Shown here: piece by piece, positions 50,800 through 59,598 of the stretch
Layout of the letters: each line of letters begins with the position of its first letter
Numbering within the stretch: position 1 is the stretch's first letter
Source: Lachnospiraceae bacterium
GTDB lineage: Bacteria > Bacillota > Clostridia > Lachnospirales > Lachnospiraceae
DNA length: 64,000 nucleotides
Direction of reading: 5' to 3'
NCBI GenBank assembly: GCA_017461725.1
Contig: JAFTXG010000031.1
Coordinates: forward strand, 219,054 to 283,053
The notes under the pieces: model-generated
The model's input: the letters and a program-made list of their open reading frames with translations, nothing else
Database searches by the model: none
What the model was told of the DNA's origin: nothing
Program-made: the position numbers and the translations under genes

Positions 50800-51453
50800 T
50801 TACTCCATATCGTCGTCGTCTTCGTCCTCCTCGAGCAGATAGTTTTCGGGAGTATTGCGGAAATTTTTATCCTCGGAGGTGTTGTACATCAGAAGCAGCT
50901 CTCTGGTGTCCAGGTTATGCAGGGCATAGGCTCTGCGCTTGTGCTGCTGCATACGCACCAGGGAAACCTTGCGGTTATACTCCAGAGGATGATCATCAAT
51001 TTTTTCGACGCCTTCAATTGTAAAGTCATCGACCCGGTAGTAAGGATCAAACAGGTAGATGTGCTCATCGTCCATGCCCACGGCAGTCACATAGTGTGGG
51101 CAGCCGTACCAGAGGCGGATGACTGCCACGCCGCCGCTCTGCAGGCACTGATAGAGCTTACAGCCGGGCTCCAGCCAGACCTCCTCGCCGCCTAAAAACT
51201 CGGTGCGGATCGGGAATTTCATCTGCTTTCCATAGTGGTTGAACCAGTGGGACAGGAACTTCATCGCCATGGCGGAGGTGCCGGTTTTGCCGCTCTCGCC
51301 GTGCTCGTTGAAGCCGTCCAGAGTGTAATTATAAGCCGCCTTGATCATGACCGGAGGGATATCCTCACGGCGGAACAGATAGCGGATAGCGTTTAACACA
51401 GCGGTGGGACCGCAATCATATTCAGAGGTCTGATAGGACATGGGGTTCTGCAT
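50800..51453 (-). CDS. C39-like (papain-fold) cysteine peptidase domain protein
   Basis: The 217-residue protein has the papain-fold triad in the order of C39 peptidases: Cys14 in YDCGPTAVLNAIRYL, His120 in CPHYVTAVGMDD and Asp136 in LFDPYY. The C-terminus is an acidic tail (EEDEDDDDME). No signal, membrane segment or ABC domain is present, so it is a free-standing cytoplasmic form. It begins 27 bp after the stop of the last permease gene of the peptide importer, with GGAAAGAGTG upstream, so it is probably the end of that operon. A role in processing imported peptides is possible but not shown. Confidence 0.82.
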   Translation of the reverse strand: MQNPMSYQTSEYDCGPTAVLNAIRYLFRREDIPPVMIKAAYNYTLDGFNEHGESGKTGTSAMAMKFLSHWFNHYGKQMKFPIRTEFLGGEEVWLEPGCKLYQCLQSGGVAVIRLWYGCPHYVTAVGMDDEHIYLFDPYYRVDDFTIEGVEKIDDHPLEYNRKVSLVRMQQHKRRAYALHNLDTRELLLMYNTSEDKNFRNTPENYLLEEDEDDDDME

Positions 51454-51480
51454 GGTTTGTCACTCTTTCCTTGGTATTTT

Positions 51481-52365
51481 TTACTTCGTTGAGGTCGGAT
51501 CCACCGCATCCCTCAGCGCGTCGCCGATGAAGTTGATGGACAGGGCCAGCAGGATAATCAACGATCCCGCAGGTACCCAGAGCCAGGGCTTAGAGGTGAG
51601 GATCGTCAGGGATTCGGCACCGTTTAGCATGTTGCCCAAGCTGGCGGTGGGGAGGGTGACTCCCATGCCCAGATAACTCAGGGCAGCCTCGTCCAGGATG
51701 GACAGGGCGAACACGGAAGTGGCGTAGACCAGGATCGGGGCCACGGTGTTCGGCAGGATCTCGGAGAACAGAATGTACCATTTGGACATACCTGCCACCT
51801 CGGCACTTTTGACGAAGTTGGTCTCCCGGAGGGAGAGCACGTTTCCGCGGACCAGTCTGGCCACACCGGGCCAGTCCACGAAGCCGAGGATCAGGATGAT
51901 ATTGGTCAGTCCCGGCTCGAAGATCGCTGCGGCAACCAGTACCAGCAGGATGTAGGGGAAGGACATGACCATGTCGGTGATACGCATGATCACCATATCC
52001 AGCCATCCTCCGAAGTAGCCGGAGAGGAGGCCGAGAACCACACCGATGACGGTGGAGATCAGGGTTGCCATGAAGCCGACCAGCAGGGAGATGCGGGTGC
52101 CGTAGAGCAGGCGGCTTAAGACGTCGCGCCCGGACTGATCGGTGCCCAGCCAGTGCTCTGCACTGGGAGCCTGGGAAAATCCGCCGGTGATCCGGTTGGG
52201 GTCATAGGGGGCAATCAGCGGAGCCAGCACAGACAGCAGGATGATCACACAGAGGAAGATCAGACTGATGACGGCCAGCTTGTGCTTGAAAAAACGGCGC
52301 ATAATTTGCTGATTGTAGGTGCTTGAGGGTGAGGAGGGTGTGTTAACCGGTTTGAGTTTGATCAT
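51481..52365 (-). CDS. peptide/nickel ABC transporter permease, DppC/OppC-like
   Basis: This inner-membrane subunit has 294 residues and six predicted helices. The N-terminal cytoplasmic segment ends in MRRFFKHKLAVISLIFLCVIILLSV, a DppC/OppC hallmark. The YDP...GTDQSGRDVLSRLLYGTRISL block follows, and the EAA region reads FVKSAEVAGMSKWYILFSEILPNT. The gene follows the DppB gene by 12 bp. The stop lies 27 bp before the C39-like gene. Confidence 0.94.
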   Translation of the reverse strand: MIKLKPVNTPSSPSSTYNQQIMRRFFKHKLAVISLIFLCVIILLSVLAPLIAPYDPNRITGGFSQAPSAEHWLGTDQSGRDVLSRLLYGTRISLLVGFMATLISTVIGVVLGLLSGYFGGWLDMVIMRITDMVMSFPYILLVLVAAAIFEPGLTNIILILGFVDWPGVARLVRGNVLSLRETNFVKSAEVAGMSKWYILFSEILPNTVAPILVYATSVFALSILDEAALSYLGMGVTLPTASLGNMLNGAESLTILTSKPWLWVPAGSLIILLALSINFIGDALRDAVDPTSTK

Positions 52366-52377
52366 TTCAAGCCCTCC

Positions 52378-53325
52378 TTATTGGTACGTGATGGTGGGGT
52401 CCACCAGCGCGTACAGAATGTCAGTGATCAGATTGCCGGCCAGAACCACCACTGCGGACAGCAGGCAGACACCCATGATCACCGGGTAGTCACGGCCCAG
52501 AATGGCGTTCATGGTCATGAGACCGAGGCCGGGCCAGGAAAAAATCTTTTCTACGATAATAGAGCCGCCGAACAGGGTGGGGATCTGCATACCGATGACG
52601 GTAATGATCGGAATCAGTGCATTGCGAAGCGCGTGCTTGTTGATGACGCGCCTGCGTCCGATACCCTTTGCCGTGGCGGTGCGCAGGTAGTCAGACTGGA
52701 GGATTTCCAGCATGGCGCTGCGGACGTAGCGGATATTGGAACCGGCCACGGAGACCGCCAGAACGGTCACCGGCATGATCATATGCTTGACCACATCCCA
52801 GAAGCCGCCGTCCGTACCCAGGGTGGTCATGCCGCTGGAGGGCAGCCAGCCAAGCTTTACGGTGAACAGATAGATCAGCATCAGGGCCAGAAAAAATCCC
52901 GGGATACTGAGCCCCACGAAGGACAGGGTCACAACGGCGTAATCTCTCTTTTTATATTGATGGATCGCGGAAAAGATACCTGCGGGGACCGCGATAGCCA
53001 GACCGACGATCAGCGAGGTGCCCATTAACAGCAGGGTGGGACCGATGTGGGAGCCGATCATGTCGGACACCTGGAGATAGCTCTTCATGGAGGTACCCAT
53101 ATTGCCCTGCAAAAGCTGGCCCAGCCACACGAAATACTGGACGTAAAACGGTTTGTCCAGGCCCAACAGGATAGCCTTATTTTCCAGTGCCTCCATGGAG
53201 ACACGGGGACCGGCAATCATTTCCAGCGGACTTCCCGCGAGACACATGATGCCGTAGTCGATGATAGTGATGCCGATCAGGACGGGGATGGCGATCAGAA
53301 TGCGCTTGATAATATATTTAAACAT
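52378..53325 (-). CDS. peptide/nickel ABC transporter permease, DppB/OppB-like
   Basis: This is the other membrane subunit (315 residues). Its start [33 protein letters not shown] is typical. Family blocks are GLDKPFYVQYFVWLGQLLQGNMGTS, FFLALMLIYLF, RYVRSAMLEILQSDYLRTATAKG and ALRNALIPIITVIGMQIPTLFGGSIIVEKIF. Its ATG lies within the end of the preceding ATPase gene (8-bp overlap). Confidence 0.95.
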   Translation of the reverse strand: MFKYIIKRILIAIPVLIGITIIDYGIMCLAGSPLEMIAGPRVSMEALENKAILLGLDKPFYVQYFVWLGQLLQGNMGTSMKSYLQVSDMIGSHIGPTLLLMGTSLIVGLAIAVPAGIFSAIHQYKKRDYAVVTLSFVGLSIPGFFLALMLIYLFTVKLGWLPSSGMTTLGTDGGFWDVVKHMIMPVTVLAVSVAGSNIRYVRSAMLEILQSDYLRTATAKGIGRRRVINKHALRNALIPIITVIGMQIPTLFGGSIIVEKIFSWPGLGLMTMNAILGRDYPVIMGVCLLSAVVVLAGNLITDILYALVDPTITYQ

Positions 53326-54424
53326 GTGCTGCGCCTCCCTTTTCCTGTCGGTCAGAGTTACTTGTATCGGACTTATCTGAGCCGGACACAGACTGTGTGT
53401 CGGCCATAAACTGCGTGCCGGACATGGTTGAAGTTCCGGATACGCCCTGTGTGTTAATTGCTGTGTAGGGGCATGCCACGAAGTGTCCCGGCTCGGCCTC
53501 GATCAACGCCATCTCCACACTGCCGCATTCGGGGCGGGCATAAGGACAACGGTTTTGGAAACGGCAGCCGACGGGAATATCCATCACACTGCCGACCTCG
53601 CCGGACAGTGCCTCGTGAACCGCGTCGCGCAGGGTGGGATCCGGCACGGGAGCCGCATCCCGCAATGCCTTGGTGTAGGGGTGAAGGGGATGAGAGAACA
53701 GTGTGTCCGCGTCCGCCATCTCTACGATCTTGCCCATGTACATCACGGCAATCCGGTCGCTGATGTAGCGCACCGCGCCGAGGCCGTGACCGATGAACAG
53801 ATAGGTGAGTCCCAGCTTGGTCTTCAGATCTTTTAACAGATTTAATATCTGAGCCTGAATGGAGACATCCAGTGCGCTGACCGGCTCGTCCAGCACGATC
53901 AGGCTGGGATTCAATGCCAGTGCCCGGGCGATGCCGATGCGCTGGCGCTGACCGCCGGAGAACTCATGGGGGAATCGATCCTTGGCGGAGCGATGCAGTC
54001 CCACCATATCCAGAAGCTCGTCCACCTTCGCGGGGGCATCCTCTTTCGTGCAGATATGGTGATGGATCATGGGGTCAGCCAGTATGTGAAATACCTTCTT
54101 GCGGGGATTTAAGGATGAATAGGGATCCTGAAAAACCATCTGAAGGCGGGTGCGTTTTTTCTGAAGCTGGTCGGAGGACAGGTTGGTGATATCCTCGCCG
54201 TCAAAAATGATACTGCCGGAGGTGGGCTTTTCCAACGCCACGATCTGCCGTCCGATGGTGGATTTTCCGCAGCCGGACTCGCCGACCAGACCGAGGGTAG
54301 TGCCGCCCTCAATGGTGAAGCTGACACCGTCCACCGCCTTGATCTGTGCGACGGTGTGGGGGATGATACCGCCCTTCACGGGATAATATTTGACCAGATT
54401 TTCGACGATAAGCTGCTCAGTCAT
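53318..54424 (-). CDS. peptide/nickel ABC transporter ATP-binding protein, DppF/OppF-like
   Basis: One of two ATPases driving import. In the 368 residues are Walker [11 protein letters not shown]-loop [11 protein letters not shown], signature [15 protein letters not shown], Walker [13 protein letters not shown] and a switch His (FIGHGLG; the usual 'THD' is replaced). The oligopeptide C-terminal region [15 protein letters not shown] carries a Cys cluster. The last ~45 residues are a Ser/Thr/Gly-rich tail that most relatives lack. It overlaps both neighbours by 8 bp. Confidence 0.94.
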   Translation of the reverse strand: MTEQLIVENLVKYYPVKGGIIPHTVAQIKAVDGVSFTIEGGTTLGLVGESGCGKSTIGRQIVALEKPTSGSIIFDGEDITNLSSDQLQKKRTRLQMVFQDPYSSLNPRKKVFHILADPMIHHHICTKEDAPAKVDELLDMVGLHRSAKDRFPHEFSGGQRQRIGIARALALNPSLIVLDEPVSALDVSIQAQILNLLKDLKTKLGLTYLFIGHGLGAVRYISDRIAVMYMGKIVEMADADTLFSHPLHPYTKALRDAAPVPDPTLRDAVHEALSGEVGSVMDIPVGCRFQNRCPYARPECGSVEMALIEAEPGHFVACPYTAINTQGVSGTSTMSGTQFMADTQSVSGSDKSDTSNSDRQEKGGAAHV

Positions 54425-55460
54425 GGGATGTCACCTCCTCCTTGCAGGATGTACAGTGGCCGGAGGTGTTTGGCCGTGTATTATCAGCGGAAAACAATAT
54501 ACAGCGAACGGAGTGATTCTCCCCCGCGGAGTACATCGTCTTTCCGGCAGCAGCCTCCCGGCAATTATCGCAGACGCTGTCACAGCGGTCCGCAAAGCGG
54601 CAGCCGGTCAGAAACTCATAATTCTCAGGAACAGTTCCGCGGATGGAAACCAGCTGGCGGTCAGGCTCGTCGTAGATGCTGGGAACAGCACCCAGAAGGG
54701 CCCGTGTGTAAGGGTGTGCCGGTGAGCGAAACAGGGTATATACATCAGCTGTCTCCACGATCTGACCGGCGTACATGACCATCACACGGTCAGCCATCTC
54801 CGCCACCAACCCTAAGTCGTGGGTAATCAGGATCATGGACATATTTAATTCATGGATCAGGTTTTTCGTCAGAGCCATAATCTGGGACTGGATCGTCACG
54901 TCGAGGGCCGTGGTGGGCTCATCGGCGATCAGGAGCTTCGGGTTGCAGGAAAGGGCGATAGCGATCATCACGCGCTGACGCTGGCCGCCGGAGAGCTGAT
55001 GGGGATATTTCCTCATCATAGTTTCCGGGTCAGGAAGCCCAACCTTTTCCAACAGCTCGACAGCCCGTTTGACGGACTCGTCCTTCGCCATACCAAGATG
55101 AATGCGCAGGGACTCCATGACCTGCTTTCCCACGGTGAACACCGGATTTAAGCTGGTCAGAGCATCCTGAAAGATCATGGTCATCTTGCTGCCGCGGATC
55201 TTATCCAGCTCTTTGGCAGACAGCTTGGTCAGGTCCTGGCCGTCGAAAAGGACGGTACCCTCCGTGATATGACCGTTGCGGCTCAGCAGATTCATAATCG
55301 CCAGAGAGGTCACGCTCTTACCGCAGCCGGACTCGCCCACGATACAGAGAATCTCTCCGGGATTTACCTGAAAGGAGACGTGGTCAACGACGGTGCGTTC
55401 CCGGTGATCGTCGCCGCGGAAGGCGACGCATAAATTTTGTACATCTAAGAGATGTTCCAA
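54417..55460 (-). CDS. peptide/nickel ABC transporter ATP-binding protein, DppD/OppD-like
   Basis: The first ATPase of the importer has 347 residues. Motifs are Walker [11 protein letters not shown]-loop IFQDALTSLNP, signature LSGGQRQRVMIAIAL, Walker B LLIADEPTTALD and switch THD. The C-terminal block CRFADRCDSVCDNCREAAAGK has the Cys cluster found in DppD/OppD. It lies downstream of repeat copy 2, which separates it from the binding-protein gene by 293 bp. GGAGGAAC precedes its ATG. Confidence 0.95.
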   Translation of the reverse strand: MEHLLDVQNLCVAFRGDDHRERTVVDHVSFQVNPGEILCIVGESGCGKSVTSLAIMNLLSRNGHITEGTVLFDGQDLTKLSAKELDKIRGSKMTMIFQDALTSLNPVFTVGKQVMESLRIHLGMAKDESVKRAVELLEKVGLPDPETMMRKYPHQLSGGQRQRVMIAIALSCNPKLLIADEPTTALDVTIQSQIMALTKNLIHELNMSMILITHDLGLVAEMADRVMVMYAGQIVETADVYTLFRSPAHPYTRALLGAVPSIYDEPDRQLVSIRGTVPENYEFLTGCRFADRCDSVCDNCREAAAGKTMYSAGENHSVRCILFSADNTRPNTSGHCTSCKEEVTSHD

Positions 55461-55548
55461 GGCAGTTCCTCCTTGATGAAGCGAATTGGAATAAAGATAG
55501 CGTTATTTTGTGTGAGGGATTCGCGAAATCATCGTTGATTTTATAGCA

Positions 55549-55744
55549 GGCGACCCAGCCCTTTATTTTTGGATAAGGGCGAGGAATATAAACGAAAGAA
55601 AAACCCTCTCCGGCCGCCGGTACTTAGCGAATCCGAGCCATCAGGCGATGGATGAGGTTAGTATCCGCTGCGAGACGGAGCGGAACGGGAGTGAGTTTTT
55701 CGGGTTTATATTCCTTGACCTGTTCATACTATGGAGGGGTCGCC
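55549..55744. repeat. palindromic dispersed repeat, copy 2
   Basis: The core is 55588-55709 (122 bp) in the same orientation as copy 1, with the same ATAAAC...GTTTAT ends and about 85% like it by eye. The flanks pair: AGGAAT with ATTCCT next to the core, and GGCGACCC (55549-55556) with GGGTCGCC (55737-55744). It fills the gap between the binding-protein stop (55754) and the DppD gene, and no other gene lies in that gap. Confidence 0.9.
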
Positions 55745-55753
55745 GCGGGCGTT

Positions 55754-57394
55754 TTATTTCGCGATTTCCCACAGATGCACATTGTTGAAGCTTCCGTAGG
55801 CGTCGGGGGTGGCATTTACCAGCCGGCTGCTCACCGCGCCCAGCGCTCTGATCACATAGAGGGAGATCAGCGGAACATCCTCCTGTACAGCCAGATCCAC
55901 GATCTCGTAGCAGTCTGCGATCTCAGCAATATCGCTGGTCAGCTGGGTCTGTGCCAGTGCATTGTCAACGGCATCGTTCTGGTACTGAGTCCAGCCGTCG
56001 GCCGTCAGGATCCAGGAAGCGTCCGGATAAGGATCAACAGGTGCGTATGAATACTGTACAACGAACATATCACACTCATGGCTTCCGGCTGCAGTCAGCA
56101 GGGAGGACAGATCCATGGGAGTGATTTTGGTCTTGATGCCCACGTCATTTAATTGTTGCTGAATCACTGCGGCGATATTGTTAAAGGTAGTATCTCCACT
56201 GTTGATATTGAGTATAAGTTCTTTGTCCGCATCCCAGCCGTCAGCCACAGCCTGAGCCACCAGATCTTTGGCCTTCTCGGGATCGTAGGAAACGGGGACC
56301 ACATCCTCGCTGTAGAAAGGACTTGCAGTGGAGAGGAAACCGTCAACCACCTCGCCGGCACCGCCTAAGAGCTGAGATACAATCATTTCGCGGTCGATGG
56401 CGCAAAGGATCGCCTGGCGGATGCGCTTATCAACCCGCTCGGAATTGATGTACATGGCCTGATGGGTCACAGGCTTTCCGAAGGAAGCGGTAACGCCCGC
56501 CAGATTCTGGATCGCCTCATAATCCTCCTGCAGGACAGCCGCCATGGTGGGAGGCAGGAAGTCGATCTCTCCGGTGGTAAGGCCGGTCAGCAGCTGGCTG
56601 GCAGCGACCACGCGGATATTCAGCTTCTCAATCTTGGGAGCGCCTTTAAAATAGCTCTCGTTTGCGGTATAGGAGAGGTAATGGTTCAGGTCGTAGCTCT
56701 CCAGTTTGTAGGGACCGTTCACGGCGGTGGGAGCATTGAACCACTCATAGGAAGCCAGCTCTGCCTCGGGAACATCGCCCAGAATGTGCTTCGGAACGGT
56801 CAGGATGTAGCGCCCGTAGGAGTTCTGGAAGGTGGTCAGAGACATGGGATACTTGGCGGTGAACTGCACGGTCTTCTCGTCCAGAGCCACAACGCCGGAG
56901 ATTTCAGTAGCGCCCTCCTCGACCCAGCCGTCATCGCCCACGCCCTCGAATGCGTAGAGCAGCATGGAGGTGTTTGCGAGCAGGGGGCTGGCATAGCGCA
57001 GGACAGTGAACACCAGGTCGTCAGCGGTAACGGGAGTTCCGTCGGACCAGTTTGCATTCTCATCGATCTTGACGATGAAGTGGATATTGTCCTCGGTGGT
57101 GATGGAGGAAGCCAGCATAGGCTCAAACTCCAGATCGGAATTCAGCTCGCACAGAGGAAGAAACTGCAGTGCGCTGGAATATTTTACAATCTCGGTGGCA
57201 TCCATCAGCAGAGGATTGATAGTGCCGACAGGGTCGGTGATCGCGATATTGACAATGTTGTTATTTCCGGTCTGTGTGCCGGAGGTCTCGCCGGAAAGAT
57301 CCTTGGTGCCTGAAGAGGAGCATCCGACTGCGGAAAATACCATTGCCATGGCGAGGATGAGACCAAAAAGTCTTTTGAGAGATACTTTTTTCAT
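55754..57394 (-). CDS. peptide/nickel ABC transporter substrate-binding lipoprotein
   Basis: This is the family-5 receptor for peptides, nickel chelates or similar ligands. It has 546 residues with lipobox AVGC (Cys25) and a short Ser/Gly/Thr linker. Blocks seen are FIVKIDENANWSDGTPVTADDLVFT, NGPYKLESYDLNHYLSYTANESYFKG, QAMYINSERVDKRIRQAILCAIDREMIV and the late VVQYSYAPVDPYPDASWIL. CAGGAGG lies 5-7 bp before the ATG. It is the first gene of the importer operon, with a repeat palindrome after its stop that may lower downstream transcription. Confidence 0.94.
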   Translation of the reverse strand: MKKVSLKRLFGLILAMAMVFSAVGCSSSGTKDLSGETSGTQTGNNNIVNIAITDPVGTINPLLMDATEIVKYSSALQFLPLCELNSDLEFEPMLASSITTEDNIHFIVKIDENANWSDGTPVTADDLVFTVLRYASPLLANTSMLLYAFEGVGDDGWVEEGATEISGVVALDEKTVQFTAKYPMSLTTFQNSYGRYILTVPKHILGDVPEAELASYEWFNAPTAVNGPYKLESYDLNHYLSYTANESYFKGAPKIEKLNIRVVAASQLLTGLTTGEIDFLPPTMAAVLQEDYEAIQNLAGVTASFGKPVTHQAMYINSERVDKRIRQAILCAIDREMIVSQLLGGAGEVVDGFLSTASPFYSEDVVPVSYDPEKAKDLVAQAVADGWDADKELILNINSGDTTFNNIAAVIQQQLNDVGIKTKITPMDLSSLLTAAGSHECDMFVVQYSYAPVDPYPDASWILTADGWTQYQNDAVDNALAQTQLTSDIAEIADCYEIVDLAVQEDVPLISLYVIRALGAVSSRLVNATPDAYGSFNNVHLWEIAK

Positions 57395-57513
57395 GAGAAA
57401 TTCCTCCTGTAAATGTACCGTCGCAGATGTATGAGTAAATATGACACAACAGGGCAGACAAAACGTATCCCTGTCAATCTATTTTCCTCATCGACAGTAA
57501 GTCTGAGTGGAAT

Positions 57514-57547
57514 AAAAAAGGCAGAAGGTGTATGCTGCCTCCTGCCT
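57514..57547 (-). terminator. terminator of the 57514-57800 unit
   Basis: Minus strand: AGGCAGGAGG pairs with CCTTCTGCCT around a 9-nt loop, followed by TTTTT. Confidence 0.9.
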
Positions 57548-57655
57548 GCTTTTACTGATCTTGTTGCCTTGGCTTATGACTGAATGTTTCGCCTCTCTTG
57601 CCAGCCCTGAAATGAGCCGCGTCGTTTAACAAAGTATTCGCTGAAGCGTCCGGTT

Positions 57656-57760
57656 TTAGTTCACAGTTACCCAGGTAAAGAAGTAGCCTGCCAAACGATT
57701 ACAACATAACGTCATAATCGTGTTAATACACATTAATACCTGTTTATATAACTGGTACAT
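57656..57760 (-). CDS. 34-aa peptide in the stand-alone transcript
   Basis: The frame MYQLYKQVLMCINTIMTL, then CCNRLAGYFFTWVTVN, follows AAAGGAAAGGAG 7 bp before its ATG. It has three Cys and an amphipathic or weakly membrane-active look. It begins about 40 nt from the predicted transcript start. It could be a signal or leader peptide, or a coincidence inside a non-coding RNA; the strong ribosome site favours translation. Confidence 0.45.
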   Translation of the reverse strand: MYQLYKQVLMCINTIMTLCCNRLAGYFFTWVTVN

Positions 57761-57806
57761 AAGAGCACTCCTTTCCTTTAGTAGTATGCATTCCATTCGA
57801 GAAATA

Positions 57807-57835
57807 AGTATAGAAAATTTTTGCGGTTTTGTCAA
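57807..57835 (-). promoter_or_regulatory. consensus promoter of the small transcript
   Basis: Minus strand: TTGACA (57835-57830), 17-bp spacer, TATACT (57812-57807). Confidence 0.88.
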
Positions 57836-57879
57836 TAAGTTACACGAATAATCAATGGCGATTCGCGAAAATACTGCAA

Positions 57880-58317
57880 TTATTGACAGAGCTCCGCAAC
57901 GATCTGGTTGATCACCTTTCCGTCGGCCTTTCCCTTCAGTTCCGCCATGACCGATTTCATGATCATGCCCTTATTTTTGGTGGCGATCACGTCGGCAAAT
58001 TTGGTCTGAAGCACGGAGCGGACCTCATCCGCGGACATCAGTGTGGGAGCGTATTCCTTCATAATATTATAGGTGGCGGTGTACTCAGCCTTCAGCTCGG
58101 GACGGCTGTCCGGGCAGCTGTCGACCTGCTCCTTGACGGTTTTCAGTTCCTTTAGGATCACGGCATCGACCAGATCCTCGGGAATATTGTCGCGGCAGCC
58201 CTTGTCGATGGCAGCCTTCTTCACGGCGGCGATCATGGAGGAGATGGCCTCCTTGCGCACTTTGTCTCTGGCCTTCATGGCGGCGATCATATCCTTCTGA
58301 AGCTGTTCTAATTGCAT
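57880..58317 (-). CDS. yqeY: GatB/YqeY domain protein
   Basis: The 145-residue protein is a free YqeY domain, related to the tRNA-binding tail of GatB. Blocks are LQKDMIAAMKARDKVRKEAISSMIAAVKKA, DAVILKELKTVKEQVD, YAPTLMSADEVRSVL and the terminal GMIMKSVMAELKGKADGKVINQIV. AGGAGG lies 5-7 bp before the ATG. It is alone on the minus strand, divergent from udp. The exact role of YqeY is not settled. Confidence 0.9.
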   Translation of the reverse strand: MQLEQLQKDMIAAMKARDKVRKEAISSMIAAVKKAAIDKGCRDNIPEDLVDAVILKELKTVKEQVDSCPDSRPELKAEYTATYNIMKEYAPTLMSADEVRSVLQTKFADVIATKNKGMIMKSVMAELKGKADGKVINQIVAELCQ

Positions 58318-58453
58318 AGTGGGACCTCCTTTTTATTTAGATGAATATTCAATGGCGATGTGGGGATATTACGAGTTATTCTCGCCTGTATTCAGTATAA
58401 TTTCAAAATCCGCGCTTGTCTATACCGAAAGAATGGTTTTACAGCGTTTTTGC

Positions 58454-58482
58454 TTTACATCCCCCCGAGAATGAGATACAAT
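58454..58482 (+). promoter_or_regulatory. promoter of udp and the salvage cluster
   Basis: TTTACA (58454-58459), 17-bp spacer, TACAAT (58477-58482). Confidence 0.7.
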
Positions 58483-58518
58483 TTTGATATAAAGCACACA
58501 ATGAAAAGGAGACTGACC

Positions 58519-59295
58519 ATGGCAACTGCATATTCACCCAACGAGGAATTTCACTTAAAGATCCGTCCCGGCGATATCGGCCGCTATGTGATCCTGCCCG
58601 GCGATCCGGGCCGCTGCGAGAAGATCGCAAAATATTTTGACGACGCGAAATTAGTTTCGGCAAACCGTGAATATACTATCTATACCGGCACTCTTGAGGG
58701 TGTACCGGTCAGTGTCTGCAGCACCGGCATCGGCGGTCCCAGCGCGGCCATCGCCATTGAGGAGTGTATCCACTGCGGAGCGGACACCTTCATTCGCGTG
58801 GGCACCAGCGGCGGTATGCAGCCTGAGGTGCTGGGCGGTGATATCGTGGTGGCCACCGGAGCGATCCGTCTGGACGGCACGACCAAGGAGTACGCGCCCA
58901 TCGAGTACCCCGCCGTTGCGGATTTTGATGTGGTTGCGGCGCTCAGAACCGCGGCGAAGAAAAAAGGCTGCCGTGTCCATACCGGAGTGGTTCAGTGTAA
59001 GGATAATTTCTACGGACAGCATGATCCGGACACCATGCCGGTGGGTTACGAGCTGAAAGCTAAGTGGGATGCCTGGATCAAGTGCGGAGCCCTGACCAGT
59101 GAGATGGAGAGTTCCACCCTGTTCATCGTGGGCTCGGTTCGCCGTGTTCGCACCGGGGCCGTTCTCGCGGTGCTGGGCAATCAGACCCGACGCGCCATGG
59201 GGCTGGAGGACATCCAGGTCCATGACACCGAGACAGCGATCCAGGTGGCGGTGGAGGCCGTGCGGGAGCTGATCCACGGTGATAAAGAAAGATAA
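58519..59295 (+). CDS. udp: uridine phosphorylase
   Basis: Udp splits uridine with phosphate to uracil and ribose-1-phosphate. The 258 residues include the family blocks [46 protein letters not shown] and [13 protein letters not shown] (substrate Glu-Met-Glu). The ATG at 58519 has AAAAGGAG 7-9 bp upstream. Related DeoD at 61701 covers purines. The product's sugar phosphate feeds DeoB. Confidence 0.94.
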   Translation: MATAYSPNEEFHLKIRPGDIGRYVILPGDPGRCEKIAKYFDDAKLVSANREYTIYTGTLEGVPVSVCSTGIGGPSAAIAIEECIHCGADTFIRVGTSGGMQPEVLGGDIVVATGAIRLDGTTKEYAPIEYPAVADFDVVAALRTAAKKKGCRVHTGVVQCKDNFYGQHDPDTMPVGYELKAKWDAWIKCGALTSEMESSTLFIVGSVRRVRTGAVLAVLGNQTRRAMGLEDIQVHDTETAIQVAVEAVRELIHGDKER

Positions 59296-59449
59296 TAAGT
59301 AGATTGTGCAGATGGAATCACAGTGACTGTTTTCTTATGGTTTTAGTGGTGGTTAATCTGTACATGCGAAGTGAAACATAGCAGCGCTTGGCGAGAATCA
59401 GAGGACAATTTATTCATAAGCAGACGATAGGCAGATTTTTACAGGCGAC

Positions 59450-59511
59450 GCGAGTCGGTCAAAGAACTGAACCTGAGTAAACTCGTTCAGTCTTTGCCGC
59501 CAATTACTCGC
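59450..59511 (+). other. long imperfect hairpin between udp and deoB
   Basis: Left segments GCGAGT, CGG, CAAAG, ACTGAAC and GAGT pair in order with right segments ACTC, GTTCAGT, CTTTG, CCG and ACTCGC around an AA tip. There is no T run. The remainder of the ~300-bp gap 59296-59598 shows nothing I can call. The form resembles the arms of the dispersed repeat but without its core. Confidence 0.65.
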
Positions 59512-59598
59512 ACTGCATTTTGCCATCGTGTAAATCAACGTGTCTGCGATGAAAAATTGTCCCATCCATTATGCCAAGCGCGGAAAGGTGCAACAAGC

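Larger units (their letters stand above)
57514..57800 (-). ncRNA. stand-alone ~290-nt transcript, candidate structured RNA
   Basis: A consensus promoter (57835-57807) and a strong terminator (57547-57514) bound a 290-nt unit on the minus strand. The 5' third carries a ribosome site and a 34-codon frame. The remaining ~110 nt before the terminator (57548-57655) has no start codon with a ribosome site, but its sequence is even in composition and rich in short complements (for example GCGGCTC..., GGGCTGGC...GCCAAGGC). It does not look like a T-box, tmRNA, SRP RNA or 6S RNA that I know. I call it a structured RNA candidate only. The rest of the 485-bp gap 57395-57879 holds nothing else I can support. 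Confidence 0.5.

Noticed and set aside
57514..57800. tmRNA, SRP RNA or 6S RNA
   Set aside because: I find neither a tRNA-like end nor the SRP tetraloop region nor the 6S bubble; I keep it as an unnamed candidate.
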